Source: Gonium pectorale (Eukaryota; Chlorophyta; Chlorophyceae; Chlamydomonadales; Volvocaceae). Taken from it: a DNA stretch of 43,249 nucleotides. The position numbers and the translations under genes are program-made. The stretch is from positions 504,530 through 547,778 of the forward strand of contig LSYV01000041.1 in assembly GCA_001584585.1 (NCBI GenBank), in the 5' to 3' direction. Shown here piece by piece: positions 11,051 to 23,000 of this stretch (within the stretch, counting starts at the first letter, position 1; every line of letters starts with the position of its first letter). The notes under the pieces were generated by a model, which did not search any database, had not been told where the DNA came from, and was given only the letters and a program-made list of their open reading frames with translations.

Positions 11051-14000
11051 ATGGACAAAAGCTTTCCCTGGCTCCCAGGGGCCACGCCCACGTACCATAA
11101 TGCCTTCCGAGTGAACGTTGTTGATTTCCTAAAGGCATGGGGGAGCCTAGTTCCGCTCAAGCTGCAGCTGACAACGGCCTGGATTGTGCCGCTCAAGCAC
11201 AAGACCGGGACCGTCAAGCTCCACGTGTATGAGGAGCACATCGACGAGGCGCCTGGGGCGGCCCCCATTTGCGACCAGTGCCGCAACATGGGTGCGTCGC
11301 CCGCGGGTCACTTGGTTCTGCCTTCCAGCAGACCCCCCAACTCCCAGCAGTAATCCCGGGTGCTGGCGGACCTGAGGCTTGGGGGTCCAACACGGGGGGG
11401 CTCACCTCCCAAGTGGGCACATCAAGAGGGTCCCCAAGCGCCAGCGCACCCTGGGACTGCAGGGGCGATACCGGCGTGGTACTTTGCCTTACGATGTCAA
11501 GTCCCTGCCCCCGGCCTCCCTCCCTTCCCACACAGGCTGGCAGCACCACCCCGTCTCCAAGCGGCGCTACCACTTCATCCTGCCCAGCCCGGCGGTCCTG
11601 GCCGACCGCGACCAGCTGCCCTCACTGGTGGAGGCGGCGGCGGCAGGTCGGGAGCGGTCGGAACAGGCTTGGGAGGATACGGGCTTGCGTTGGATAACAA
11701 TATCGGCTGGTAGTGGCGCATGCTGGCCCCTATGAACAAATTGCCCCAAGGCTCAATGAAACGTCCTCCTGGTGTGCCATCAGAACTCCGACGCCTTTCC
11801 CGGTGACACGGTGTGATCCACACATGCAGGTCGCGTTGACCCAGACAAGGCCACTGTGAACAGCCTTTCTGTTGAGGTGTACGACAAGGGCTCACGCGAG
11901 TACAACGCCCCCGCCTCCATCTTCGACTCCACCACCCACTGCCTGCACGGCGTGATCCACGCAAATGGCTTTGGGCATCTGCTGCGAATGAACGGCCGCG
12001 ACGGCGCCGCCGCGACCGCAGCAGCCCTGGTGGCGGCAGCACAGGATCAGCCGACGGAGGACGCTGTCGCTGCAGCCGCGGCGGCGGCTGCCGCGGCCGC
12101 GGCAGCCAACGCAAGCTCAGCCCTAAGCGGCCCTGAGCTGATGAGCCTGTGGGACGCGCTGTGCTCAACGCTGCGTGCTCGGGAGGTGGGTTTGACCCTA
12201 AGGCCGCGGGCAGAACCAGTGCATACCGTAGCTCGCGCTCGTGAACGTGATTCAAGAAGGCAGCGTCATAAAACTGACGGAATCGATATCCAGAGACGGT
12301 TTGCATTTTTGTGCCGCACATGCGTATACGTGGTGGAGCCGGGGATCACGTTGTACGCTTTTGAACTGCCGCATCTTTGACCGATTGAACATGGCTTGCT
12401 TGCGTCGTTGATGGGTAGAGCATGGGTTGCTTGCTACTGACTGGGCCGTGTGCACTGCTCCTCCACGCCGGGCAGATCAGCGTGGAGGACGTGAGCAACA
12501 AGGCGTCCATGCTCCTGCGGTTGCTGTACAACGCGGCGCACATGCGCACGTGGTACGGCAAGTGGGGCTACGGCTTTGGCCGCGCGGCCTTCAACTACGG
12601 CGAAGAGGAGTACCGGGCAGCGGTGCAGGCCATTCACACGGCGCCAGTGTCGGGGCTCATGCGGGACATGGAGGTGCGTCGCGTGAGGCGGCGTCCGCTT
12701 TTGACGTTGCTGCACTCGCCCCGATGTACCGGGTATGGGTTGGCTCGCTTGTGTGTCGGGCGTGGTGCTTGTGGCCCCGTACGATAAACATTCGCAGTGC
12801 ACGCAGTGGACAAATCCAGCGTACTAGCGCTAGCGCACGAACTCGACGTATCTTCGCCTTCCGTGCTGCAGGGAGTGGACGCGACGGCGCTGAAGATCCT
12901 GCGCACCTATCACTCGCTGCCGCCCAGCCTGTCGCCTGAAGCCACGTTCGGCCAGCTGCTTCAGCGCATGCTCTTTTACATTTCGCGCCCCGATGTCCTC
13001 AAAGAGGTTCGCATCCAGAGCATCGCCGCAGCCAAGGCGGCGGCCGCGGCCAAGGCGGCCGCTGCTGCCACCCCGGGTGACCCCGGTGCCACGCCGGCAG
13101 CTGGCGGCTTGGACGGTGCGCTGGACCCTGCGGGCGCAGGCGCGGGCCTGCCCCCTCTGCCACCCACAGCCTGCGGCCCGGGGCGCAAGGGTGGGAAGAC
13201 GCCGCTCAGCGGCGCCAACCTGCCTCCTGCGAAGCGCGGCCGGCGGTCCGGCGTAGGAGAGGATGCTGCCGTCGCTTCCGCCGGCCCATCCGGGTTCCCA
13301 TCTGCCATGGCAGCCTCCGGTGCGGCACCGTCTACCCAGCAGCTTGGAGGCCCCGCCAGCGTGCCTCAGCCGCTGCCCGCCGCAGCTATGCCAAGCGTGC
13401 CGCCTGGGGCAGCAATGCCAGGTCCCGGAGCACCTGCAGGCTGGCCTCCGGGTATGCCCTCCCTAGGCGCAGCCTCAGCTGGCGCCGGCGCGCCGGTCAT
13501 GGGCGCTGGGAGCGCCCCTGGCACTGTCCGCCCGCCGCTGCCGATGCTCCCCACAGGCGCGGCCGCGTCATCGCCCGCTGCCATGGCGGCGGCAGCGACC
13601 GCAGCGGCGGCGGCGGCACTGGCCGTCGCGGCGCAGGCCATTGGCAGCGTGAGCGCCGCCGGCGGGGCCGTCCAGCCGTATGTGACGCTGCTGAGCTCAC
13701 AGGTGGCCGGGCTGTTGCAGAAGATCCAGAATGTAACGCCCCAGCCCGCGGCCAACTTGCTGCTGTCTCAGCTGCCCATGCCGAGGCCGGCGCTGCCGCC
13801 GGCGGTGGCCTTCCCCGCTGGGCAGCCACCGTCGCAGCCTCCCGGGGCGCAGCCGCCAGCTCTGCGCCCGCCCTTCCCGCTGCCAATGCAGGGGGCGCCA
13901 GGCATGCCGCTCCTGCCTTCAGGCCCTGTGCCTGCTCAGCCTCAGTTGGCGCAACCGCCATTGCAAGCCGGCGGCTTCCCGGCGCCGCCCGGCGCAGCAG

Positions 14001-17000
14001 CTGGTCTGCCCAGCTGCCTGCCGTCCAGTCCGGTCGCTGGGATGCAACGGCAGGCACAGCCTCAACCCCAGCCGGGTGCCGTCGCCGGACAAACAGGGTC
14101 ACTGCAGCAGTCAATGCACGCCGCGCCGTCGGCGCAATTGGCGCCGCAGGCCATAGACGGGCAGGCCGTGGCGGGCTCCATGCCGGCCGTGCCGCCGGTG
14201 CCTGCACCGCAGCCCTGGGCAGCAGGTCCAGGGTTCCCCGTGCCATCGGCCCTGACGCTGCCGCAGGTGCCACCAGCGTCTGCTCCGTCGGCGTTTTCGG
14301 GTTTGAGCGGGACCGGGTCTCCTGCCGTGGTGCAGCAGCTAGTGCAGGTGCAGCCGCAGGGAGCAGCGCCCTCGCAAGCGCCGGACCCACCTCAGCCTCA
14401 GCCGGTGTCGCCGGAAGCTGCAGCGGCGGCTCTGCAGCAGCTGGCGCTGCTGTTGCAGGAGCCGAGCGTCCCATCGGTGCATCCGGAGCCGCTGCAGGCT
14501 GCACAGCCGCAGCCACAGCCTGAGGCGGGAATGCAATGCCAGGCGCCTGCACCACACGAGCAGCCCGCGCCGCTAGCCGAACCGGCCCAGCAGCAAGGGC
14601 AGGCGCAAGGTGCGCAGCTGTGGCTGCAAGCCTCGGCGCAGGCGGGGCCCGGCGTTGTGCAACAGTCGGCCACTGGTCCCGGCGGATGCCCCGTGCTAAG
14701 CAGCGCACCTGCTTCCTTGCCCGCGGGCGAGGCGCCTGTGGCATCAATGGAACAGCAGCAGCCGCAGCTTCAGACTTTGCCCCCGCATGTGCAGCCTGAG
14801 CCCCAAGAGCAGGACGTGAGCATGCAGGCAGTGCAGGAGCCATTGCCGCCGCCGCCTCAGCACGCCGCCCCGCTGGTGGCAGGCGAGCAGCAGGCTGCGT
14901 CGCCGGTCCTCCTCGCGTCGCCAGCGCCGCTGCTGCCGCAGCCGCCGCAGGAGGCTGTCGCGGCACAGGGCCCGGGCGTGCCAGCTACAGCGCCTGCCCA
15001 GGGCTTCACGGCGGTTACCGCCGACCCGAGTGCCATGGCGGCAGCGGCTCTGCAGCAGGCGGCGGAGGTGCTGCAGCGGGCACAGTGCGAGGCGCAGCCG
15101 CCGGGTGCCCCGCAGGCAGGCCCTTGGCCCCTGGCAGAACCGGCTGGCCAGTTGCAGCCGCCCAGCCAGGCCGTCACGCAGTTTGCCCATCCGCAACCAG
15201 CGGCGGACGGTGCTCTTCCGCAAAGCGACGCGCAGCAGGGGCTCACTATGCCCGCTGCTCCTGATGCGCTCTCGGACGGTACTGCGCAGCTGCCCGCCGC
15301 ATCATCCATGGACGTGTCGCCGCCTGAGGCGGGCCCTGTGGGCGTTGCTTCTGGGCCGGTGGTCCGTTTCGAGGCCGAGGCAGCAGCCGGGCAAGCTGGG
15401 ACTGGGGCGGACGACCGCCTCCACAAGCGGCAGAGGCCCAACGAGCCAGAGGCAACGCCATTAGGCTCGCCGCAGATCGCTGCCGCGCCGGGCGGCACGG
15501 CTGAGGGCCAGCCAACCCAGCCGACTACCGCTGGCATGGATGCGTCCGTGTGTGCGGCGGACCCGCGGTTGGGTGCTCCTGCTCGTGCTGCAGGGCCGGC
15601 TGCGCCAGGCTCCGTGGCAGCGCCAGACGCTCAGGGGCAGGCAACCGGGCCGGGGATGACGGCGCAGCCCGGGCCGGAGGCCGTCTCCCTCGGGGTGCCA
15701 CAAACCGCGGCTGCGCCTATAGACAGTGTGGGAGTAGCCAATGGAGCGGTCGTTGATTCTGCACAGCTCGAGGCGCCAGCCGACTTGCCGCAGCCGCAGC
15801 TGCCGACTGGGGCACAGGCCGCCGCCTCCGCTGCGTCGCCTCCTCTGGCCCCTGCGTATGTACCTCTCGACGGTGCTGCATGGGCCCCGTCCCTGGCAGC
15901 ACCATCCACCATCAAAGGCGAGGGGGAGACCCCCCTCGAAGCCTCGCCATCGCCTCCTCCCTTCGTGGCTGCCTTCACCACCGCAACGGCCCCCGCTCCC
16001 TTGGCCTCGGGCGCGGCCCCCCTTCCGCCGCCGCCACAGACGCAGCCGCTAGCCCCGCCAGCCTATGGGACGCGGCCCGCCCGGCCGCCGTCTCCACTGT
16101 TGACCCTGCCCCCGCTTCTATCGCTGCCCAACCTTATGGATGCTTCGGAGCTGGCGTTGGAGTGGGACCTAATGTCGGATGACGACGAAGACAAGAAGGA
16201 CGTGGCCTTACCCGCACCGGAGCCGGCGACCGTGCCGGCGGCTGCACCGCGGCCGCCGCCAACGCCCCCGTCACTACCGGTTGTGAAGGAGGAGCCGGCG
16301 TCTGATGGCGTGTTGGGAAGCAGCACGATGGGAACAGCTGGTCCTTTTCCACCGACTGCGGAGGAGGGTCTCTCAGGCAATGCGCTTCCACGGCCGACCT
16401 GTGAGGAAGCCGTGCAGCAGGGGGCACTGGCAGCGCGGGAGCCGGCGGGCGACTGCGCAGCGGCACCTGTCACAGGCGCGGGGCCGATGGAAGTCGACGG
16501 CGGAGCCATGCGTGCCGACGGCTCCCCGCTTGCCACAGGAACACAAGGCGCTGTCGCGCGCTTAGACGGGTGCCTGTCGGCGACCGGAGGCGCATGTGCA
16601 GCGGCGTCGGGCGGCCCGGACCCTGTGCCGGTCCCCGGCTCCGCTGCCACGCAGGCCGCTTCTCTTGACGCTGCCACTCCGACCGCGTGCGAGCCCTCGG
16701 CTATGGCGGTCGACGCCGCCGTCGCCACGCCAGCAGGGGATGCGGGCCTGCCTGCCGATCACGCCACTGATGCCGCGGCTGCCGCTGACGCTGGCGACGG
16801 CGCCGGCGACGGGGTGCGCCGCATGTCAGTCGAGGAGGTGGTCCTCATGGACCCGCTGGCCGCAGAGCCCGCGCCCGGCAGCCTGCACGGCGCCAGCGCT
16901 GACGGCGGCGACGGCATCGCGCCAATGGACATCACGCCCCCACGTGCGGCCGTGGCGCCAGCGGCCGACGAGCAGCCGGCTCTGGCCCCAGTAGAGGCGC

Positions 17001-20000
17001 CGCATGCGCTGGCAGCGGAGAGCTCGGCGGTCAGCGAGCAGGCGGCATCGTTGCCGCAGCCGCAGCAGCAGGAGGACGTGTCAGATATGATGATTGCCGG
17101 CACAGCCATGCTGGACACAGTTGGGGCCGGCGTGGCACTCACGCAGGCGGTGGGCTGGAATTTCGGCGTTGCAACGGCCAAACTGGTGCCGCAAGCCGAC
17201 GCATGCTCTCTTGCGGCAACTGGGCCATGGCCGTCTGCTACGGACGGGCTCGCAGGGCAGCACGGCGGAGCTGGTTACGCCGCTGGCGCCCAGGGCGGGG
17301 CTTCAGCTCCGAGCCTACCGGGCGTCTCCTCGGCGCCTTTGTCGTTCCCAATGTCAGCCCCCGCCCAAGTGCCCGGAGCGCCGGAAGCCCCTGACGCGAG
17401 CTCCTCACCGGAGGCTGGATGTGCGCAGCCGCTCCCCGCGGCTCTTCTGCCCTTGACAGCTGAGGTGATGCCCGACGGCGGCGCCGGTGACAGCGGGGCG
17501 GCAGACTCGGGCGCCACTCCGGCTGCCGCAGCCTCTGCGTCCCTGAATGGAGCCGGCGCCGTTTGCGGCGCCGCCGAGGGCGCGTTCTTCCTCGAGGGTG
17601 CGGTGTGCACTGCCTCCACCGAGGCCCAACCTTCCACCATTGCCGCGGCCTCGATGGCCGCACCGGTGATGGCAGATGCGGCTGGGGCCGTGCAAGCGGC
17701 CACCGCCGCTGCCGCGAGTGCTATTGTGGCGCGGGTCGACGTGGATGGTCCGGCATCTCGGGGGCTAGAGGGCACGGAGGCCGGGAGAGCAGACGCTGTC
17801 ACGGAGGACCTTTCGGACGTATTCGCTCAGCTCGCGGTTGTTGCGGCTCTCGTGCAGCATGCAGCTGCGGTGGCGCCGGAGCCCGAACCGGCCGCTGCGC
17901 TTGTCGCGCCAGCAGACGTCGAAGCGGTCGCTGCCGTAGCTCCCGAGGGGACAGGTGCCGCAGCTGCTGGCGATCAGGGGGCAGGTCCGCGAGGGGAGTT
18001 GCAAGGTACGGCAGCGGACCAAGCCAGTCCTGCCGGCAGCACCCACGGCGCGCAGCAGGACGAATCCATCGCCGAGCCGTGTGACGGAGGCGCTGAGGGC
18101 CATGGCCCTCCCTGCGCGACCCTGCCTGCCGACGGCGCTGCCAACCCGCATACAGCCTCCCCAGCAGCAGCATCTGGTCCTGATACTTGTGGCGCTCAAG
18201 TTACGGCCTCGGACTCAGGGCCCTCACGTGCATTGGAGAGCTGCGGCGACGAAGGCCACAAGGCCGCGAATGCCCCGGGGTCTAGAGGCGGAGCCGGAGC
18301 CCATGACTCCACGGCCGCCGGTACACCTCACCCGCTCACACGTCTGGAGCCGGCACCACCTCTTGCCGATGAGGCAGCCGATGATGCGGCTGCCGGTGGC
18401 GGTAACGCCACCCTGGCCGGACTAGGAGGTTCAGGCGTGGCTGCGAGTGCCGACGAAACAGGAACCGGGGCCACGGACGGCGAGCTCGAGGAGCAGGAAC
18501 CGGATCGCGAGCAGGTCGACACGGCCGACACTGAGGAAGAGGGGACGGAGGAGCCGTCAGTCGCTGAGCCCCAGGAGGGCAGGCGGCGGGGCGGGCGCAG
18601 GGCCCTGCAGGCCCGTGGCGACAAGGATGGCGGCGCGGCGGCTGGCGGCGGCACTGGCGGCCGTGCGCGCGGGCCGCTGAGGGCCTCTGGAGCGCACATT
18701 GGCCCCGCGCCTGACGACCTACCGAAGGAGCCTATCTCGGCCCTGCGGGATTTGCAGGTGGGTCTTGGCTGCGTGCATGCGGAGGGAGATACCAGGGATG
18801 TATGCTGGGCTATGGGGACGACTAACGATAGGCGGCCAGCCCGAGAGCGCTGTGCTGGAGTTGCCAAGGAGCGTGTACAGTTGCCGCTGCATGGTATGGA
18901 CCGACCTTCCAGACCGCTACGGCTTTGGCGCATGGTTCAACACTAACCGGCTATCGCCACAACCTCTTTCGACGGACCAAAGGCGGAGGCGGAGCCGGAT
19001 ATGCACCTGAGAGACTGTCAGCGGGCCATGGACGCAATGCTGCGGGCGCTGCAGGTGCGATCTACAACGGAACGGCCGGGAACCCTTTCTTCTCACGCCC
19101 TCTGCGGGTTGCCCTGTCACGCTATGCCAGCGAGTGACCTGCCCCCCTCCCACCGTATGCCTCTGCGCCGTGTGGCTGCCATGAGCGCCAAGTGTTTCCG
19201 CCGTGCGTGTGTGGGCATCAAGCTGTTGCCCCCGCTTCCCGCCCGCACCCGTGTGCCCCCGCGCAGTCCCACTGCAACTACCAGTGGCTGGCGCGACTGG
19301 CCCTCCGGGACGTGATGATGGAGTACTATCGCGACTACAAAGTGCTGGACTGGGTACTCAAACAGGTGCGGCCACGTTGCAATCATGGGCTTGACAAGGC
19401 AGTGAAGTGGGCTCATCCCGACTGGATGGGAGACGCTGCACTGCCGCTGCCGCTACGTCCAGGGATTTTGGCGCTTTGCTGTCTATGTGGTGTTGAGCGG
19501 GGCAGGCGCAGCGTAGCCACTTGGGCCTGCTTCCGGCTGGTGAACCTTGCTACCACGGTGCGCTGGGACGGATCTAGGTTTGTCGCACCAAGCTGTGCGC
19601 CTGTCACTCGTTTCCGCGGTGTTCCCTCACTGTTGCAACGCGCCGCTGTCCATTCCGTACCCAAGGTGGCCAACGTGCATATCTGCGGATACGCCGTGTA
19701 CCGCTCCAAGTACACCGTCACGCGGTCATACTACTACAGGTAGGCACGAAGCAGTACATGTGCGCCGTGCATGCATCTTCATGACAGCCCCTCACTGCCA
19801 GCCGCTTCCGCGACGCTTCACTTGCCACGCACCTGCGCAGCAGAGATGCGCAGTGTGCGGGACCTGCCCTCGCCACAGACTGGCGCGCCTTGCGGAGCAG
19901 TCCTTTTGTGCCGTCCTGGAAAGCTCAGGGCCGCGACTCAACCCGCTTAGGCTCCTGTAACCTGACCGCGTCCGCCTGACACCACCCACCCGCAGGCTGG

Positions 20001-23000
20001 AGCGGCTACCAGGCACGCCCCCGGACGCCCCGCTTGAGTACACGGTCCCCATGCCGGCGCACGGTCCGTACGCCCGCAAGGGCGGGCGCATCATCCAGCC
20101 CCGAAGCGTCAAGCACGACACCTGTGCTGGTGCAGCCCACGCAGCTGGCGCAGGGGCGGGCGCAGGCGCAGGCGCCTCCGGCGATTCTGTGGACGCAGGA
20201 CGAGCGGACGCTCGGTCCGAAGAGCCGCAACCGGATGCAGACGCGGAGGCAGGGCAAGTGGCAGCGGCGGGTGGTGCCGCGACTGCGGCGGGCCGGGCGG
20301 CCGGGAAACGAGGCGCCCGGCGTCGCAGCAAGACCAGGGCCCCGTCGCGGTCGGTCTCCAAGGCGGACATGGCGCAACCTAAGGAGCCCGGCGCCGATGC
20401 GGCTGACAGGCCGGAGCCGATGGAGGCTGCTGCTGCTGGTCCGACAGCGGCGGCAGAAGCCGCAGAGCTGGGGGCTGTGAAGGCGGAGGCTGACAAGGGA
20501 GGAGCCGCGGGCGAGCGTCCTGCGGCAGGCAGCGGCGGCGCTGAGGAGCCGCCGTCCGAGACCCCAGTCGGTGCTGGAGCGGCCAAGTCGGAGGCGGAGC
20601 ATGACGCCGTGGAGGGTGAGGCCGGGGTAGAGGAGCGGCGGCGCAGCGGCGCAGCAGCAGGCCCGAGTGGGGCGGGCGGCAAGGCGGCAGGCAAGGCCAG
20701 GAGGCAGGCGACGCCAGAGCCGGCGCAGCCTGACGCAGGGCCGCAGGGCAAGGGGTTACCGACGGGGCGCAAGGGTGCCAAGGTACCCGTACGGTCGCCT
20801 GTTAAGCTGCGGAAGAAGAGCGCTGGGTCAGCAGCGCCCCCCTCCGCCGCCAAGCGACCGCCTGCCGGTCCCTCGGCACCCGCCGCGGCTGCCGCTTCGA
20901 AGGGAGGCGCCAGCCGCACCAGCGGTGGCGGCGGTGCCGCCGCGGCCGTTGTCTCTCAGACCACGACTGGCGGCACCCTGCCGACGCCCACAAGCAGCGC
21001 CGCCGCGGGCTCCGCATCGCAGCCAGCGTCGCAGCCGGCGCAGCTGCCGCTGCCTCAGCAGCAGCAGCGCAACGCAGCCGGTGGCGCTGGCGCCGCCTCC
21101 TGGAGGGGCTTGGCGCGAGAGCACCAGTCTGAGGGCCAGGCGCTCCTTGACTCGGTCCTGGAGTCGCGTATTGAGCAGCGCGCCGGCGGCCGCGTGCCGC
21201 GGGAGCTCCGGTACCTCATGAGCCAGAAGACGCTAACCAAGCTCAAGCAGAGCGGACAGCAACAGGGCGGGCCGGGCGCGGCGACCAAGGGAAAGGCGGG
21301 TGCGGGCGCCGCCGCCGACGCGGCGCCGGCTGTGAAGGCAGAGGGCGTGAAGGCGGAGTCGAAGCCAGAGGCGGAGGTGGGAGGGTCGGGCGCTGCGGTG
21401 CCCCAGGTGGCATCGGCGGAGCCGGTGAAGGCGGAGGAGCTCGGCGGGACGCCGGTAGCTGCGAGCCCAGCGGAGGAGAAGCCCGAAGGCAATACTGCGG
21501 ACCGAGCCGTCCGCGGAGCGACCCTGGGTAGCAGCAGTGCTCCGAAGCCGGCTGCGGCCTTCGCCGACGGGCCCGGGTCGCCCATGGACCTGACAGCTGA
21601 CGGCAATGCTGCGGAAGGCGCACCTGGGGCGGAGCAGACCGCTCCGCCAGTAGGCGAGACCCAAGGGTACGGGCAAGGCGATGTGGGAATGGCCGACGTC
21701 TCACCTCCCAGAGCCGACGTCGAGGAGTGCACCGCCGACCCTGTGGTTGCGCCCGGCGGGGCTGGCCGTGCCACCGACAGTGCGGCCACCCCCTCTGGTG
21801 CGGCGCCCGACGGCCGCGACGACGACGGCCCAAAGGTGGAGCCGCTGGAGGCGGAGGCCCCCGGGCACCGTACGGCGTCGGAGCTTCAGGGCCAGGCGAG
21901 GCCCGCCAGAACCCCGGCGCATACCGCGACTGTTGCAGTCAAGGTGGAGGAAGCGCCTGCACATGCGCTTGGAGCCTCCCACGGCGGCAAGCAGGAGGAG
22001 CATCAGCCGGCAGATGCGCAGGAGGAGGATGGAGCCGCCAAGACGTCGACCTCTGCGCCAGCGGCCGGCGGCGGTGGCCGCGGCCGGAGGCGGAGGACGG
22101 GCCCTTCGAAGGCTGCAAGCCGGCGGGCGGTGGCTCGCGATGTGGAGGCGCCCGGTGCCGAAGGCGAGGGAGAGGCAGCGGATGCGGGCGGGGGGCCTGC
22201 TGCGGCGCCTTCTGGGGCTGAGGCGGTAGCGCTTGTGAAGAAGGAGCAGCAGGAAGAGGAGGGCGAGAAGGAGGGCGAGGGGGAGGAGGAGGAGCGGAAG
22301 CCCGAGGGCAGGGTGCCAAGCCCGGGGAGAGCCGCGGGCGGGAGCATGGCGGAGCAAGAGGAGGGCAAGGGCGGTGCAGCTGCAGAAAAGCCGGGCTCCT
22401 CGTCGCCGCCGCCGCAGCAGCGGCCGCAGCGAGTGCGCGTCGCCACCAAGGCGGCGCTCGAGGCGGCTGCTCTCATGTCCAATCGCCGGCGGAGGAGCTC
22501 CAGGCCTAAGGCGGAGGAAGGCGCGGAGCGGGACGAAGAGAATGAGGCGCAGGTGGTCATTCTGGAGGGTTTGACCATCACCAAGAAGCCCCGCTCGACC
22601 CGGAAAAGAGCGCGTCCGTCAGCCGCGGCCATCGCTGCCGCTGCCGCCATTGTCACCGCCACCCTCTATGATGGCGCAGAGTTGCCGCCCCCTCTCCCTC
22701 GGGACGCGGCGAAGGCCAGCACCGCCGCCAGCGGCGGCGGCGTTGACGGAGAGGCGGTGGCCAAGCCTGCTGGCAAGCCGCCCGGCCGCCGTCGCGGCAG
22801 CGCACCCGCCGGGTCCTCCGCCGCCGCCGCCGCAGCCGCTGCTCCTGCTGTTGTCGCAAACGGCGATGGCCCTGCGCCCGCTGCTGGCGGCCCCGCCAAG
22901 GACGCTGATGTGGCCGCGGCCGAGCCCAGCGGCCCCAGGGTGACTGCGCTGCGGAAGACCAGAACTGGCCCTCCGAGCAAGCAGGGACCTCTTAGCAGGC

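Noticed and set aside
12797..12871. Using the in-frame sequence before 12872 as the start of exon 5
   Set aside because: Upstream CAG acceptors at 12797 and 12806 give the wrong phase after exon 4; the CAG ending at 12871 restores phase 0 and directly precedes conserved sequence.
13497..14966. 489-codon open frame on the minus strand inside exon 5
   Set aside because: Shadow of a GC-rich, Ala/Pro/Gln-coding exon; no recognisable domain, and the plus-strand frame joins conserved exons in phase.
19792..20919. 375-codon minus-strand frame over exon 9
   Set aside because: Antisense shadow of low-complexity coding sequence, with Ala/Pro/Ser bias only.
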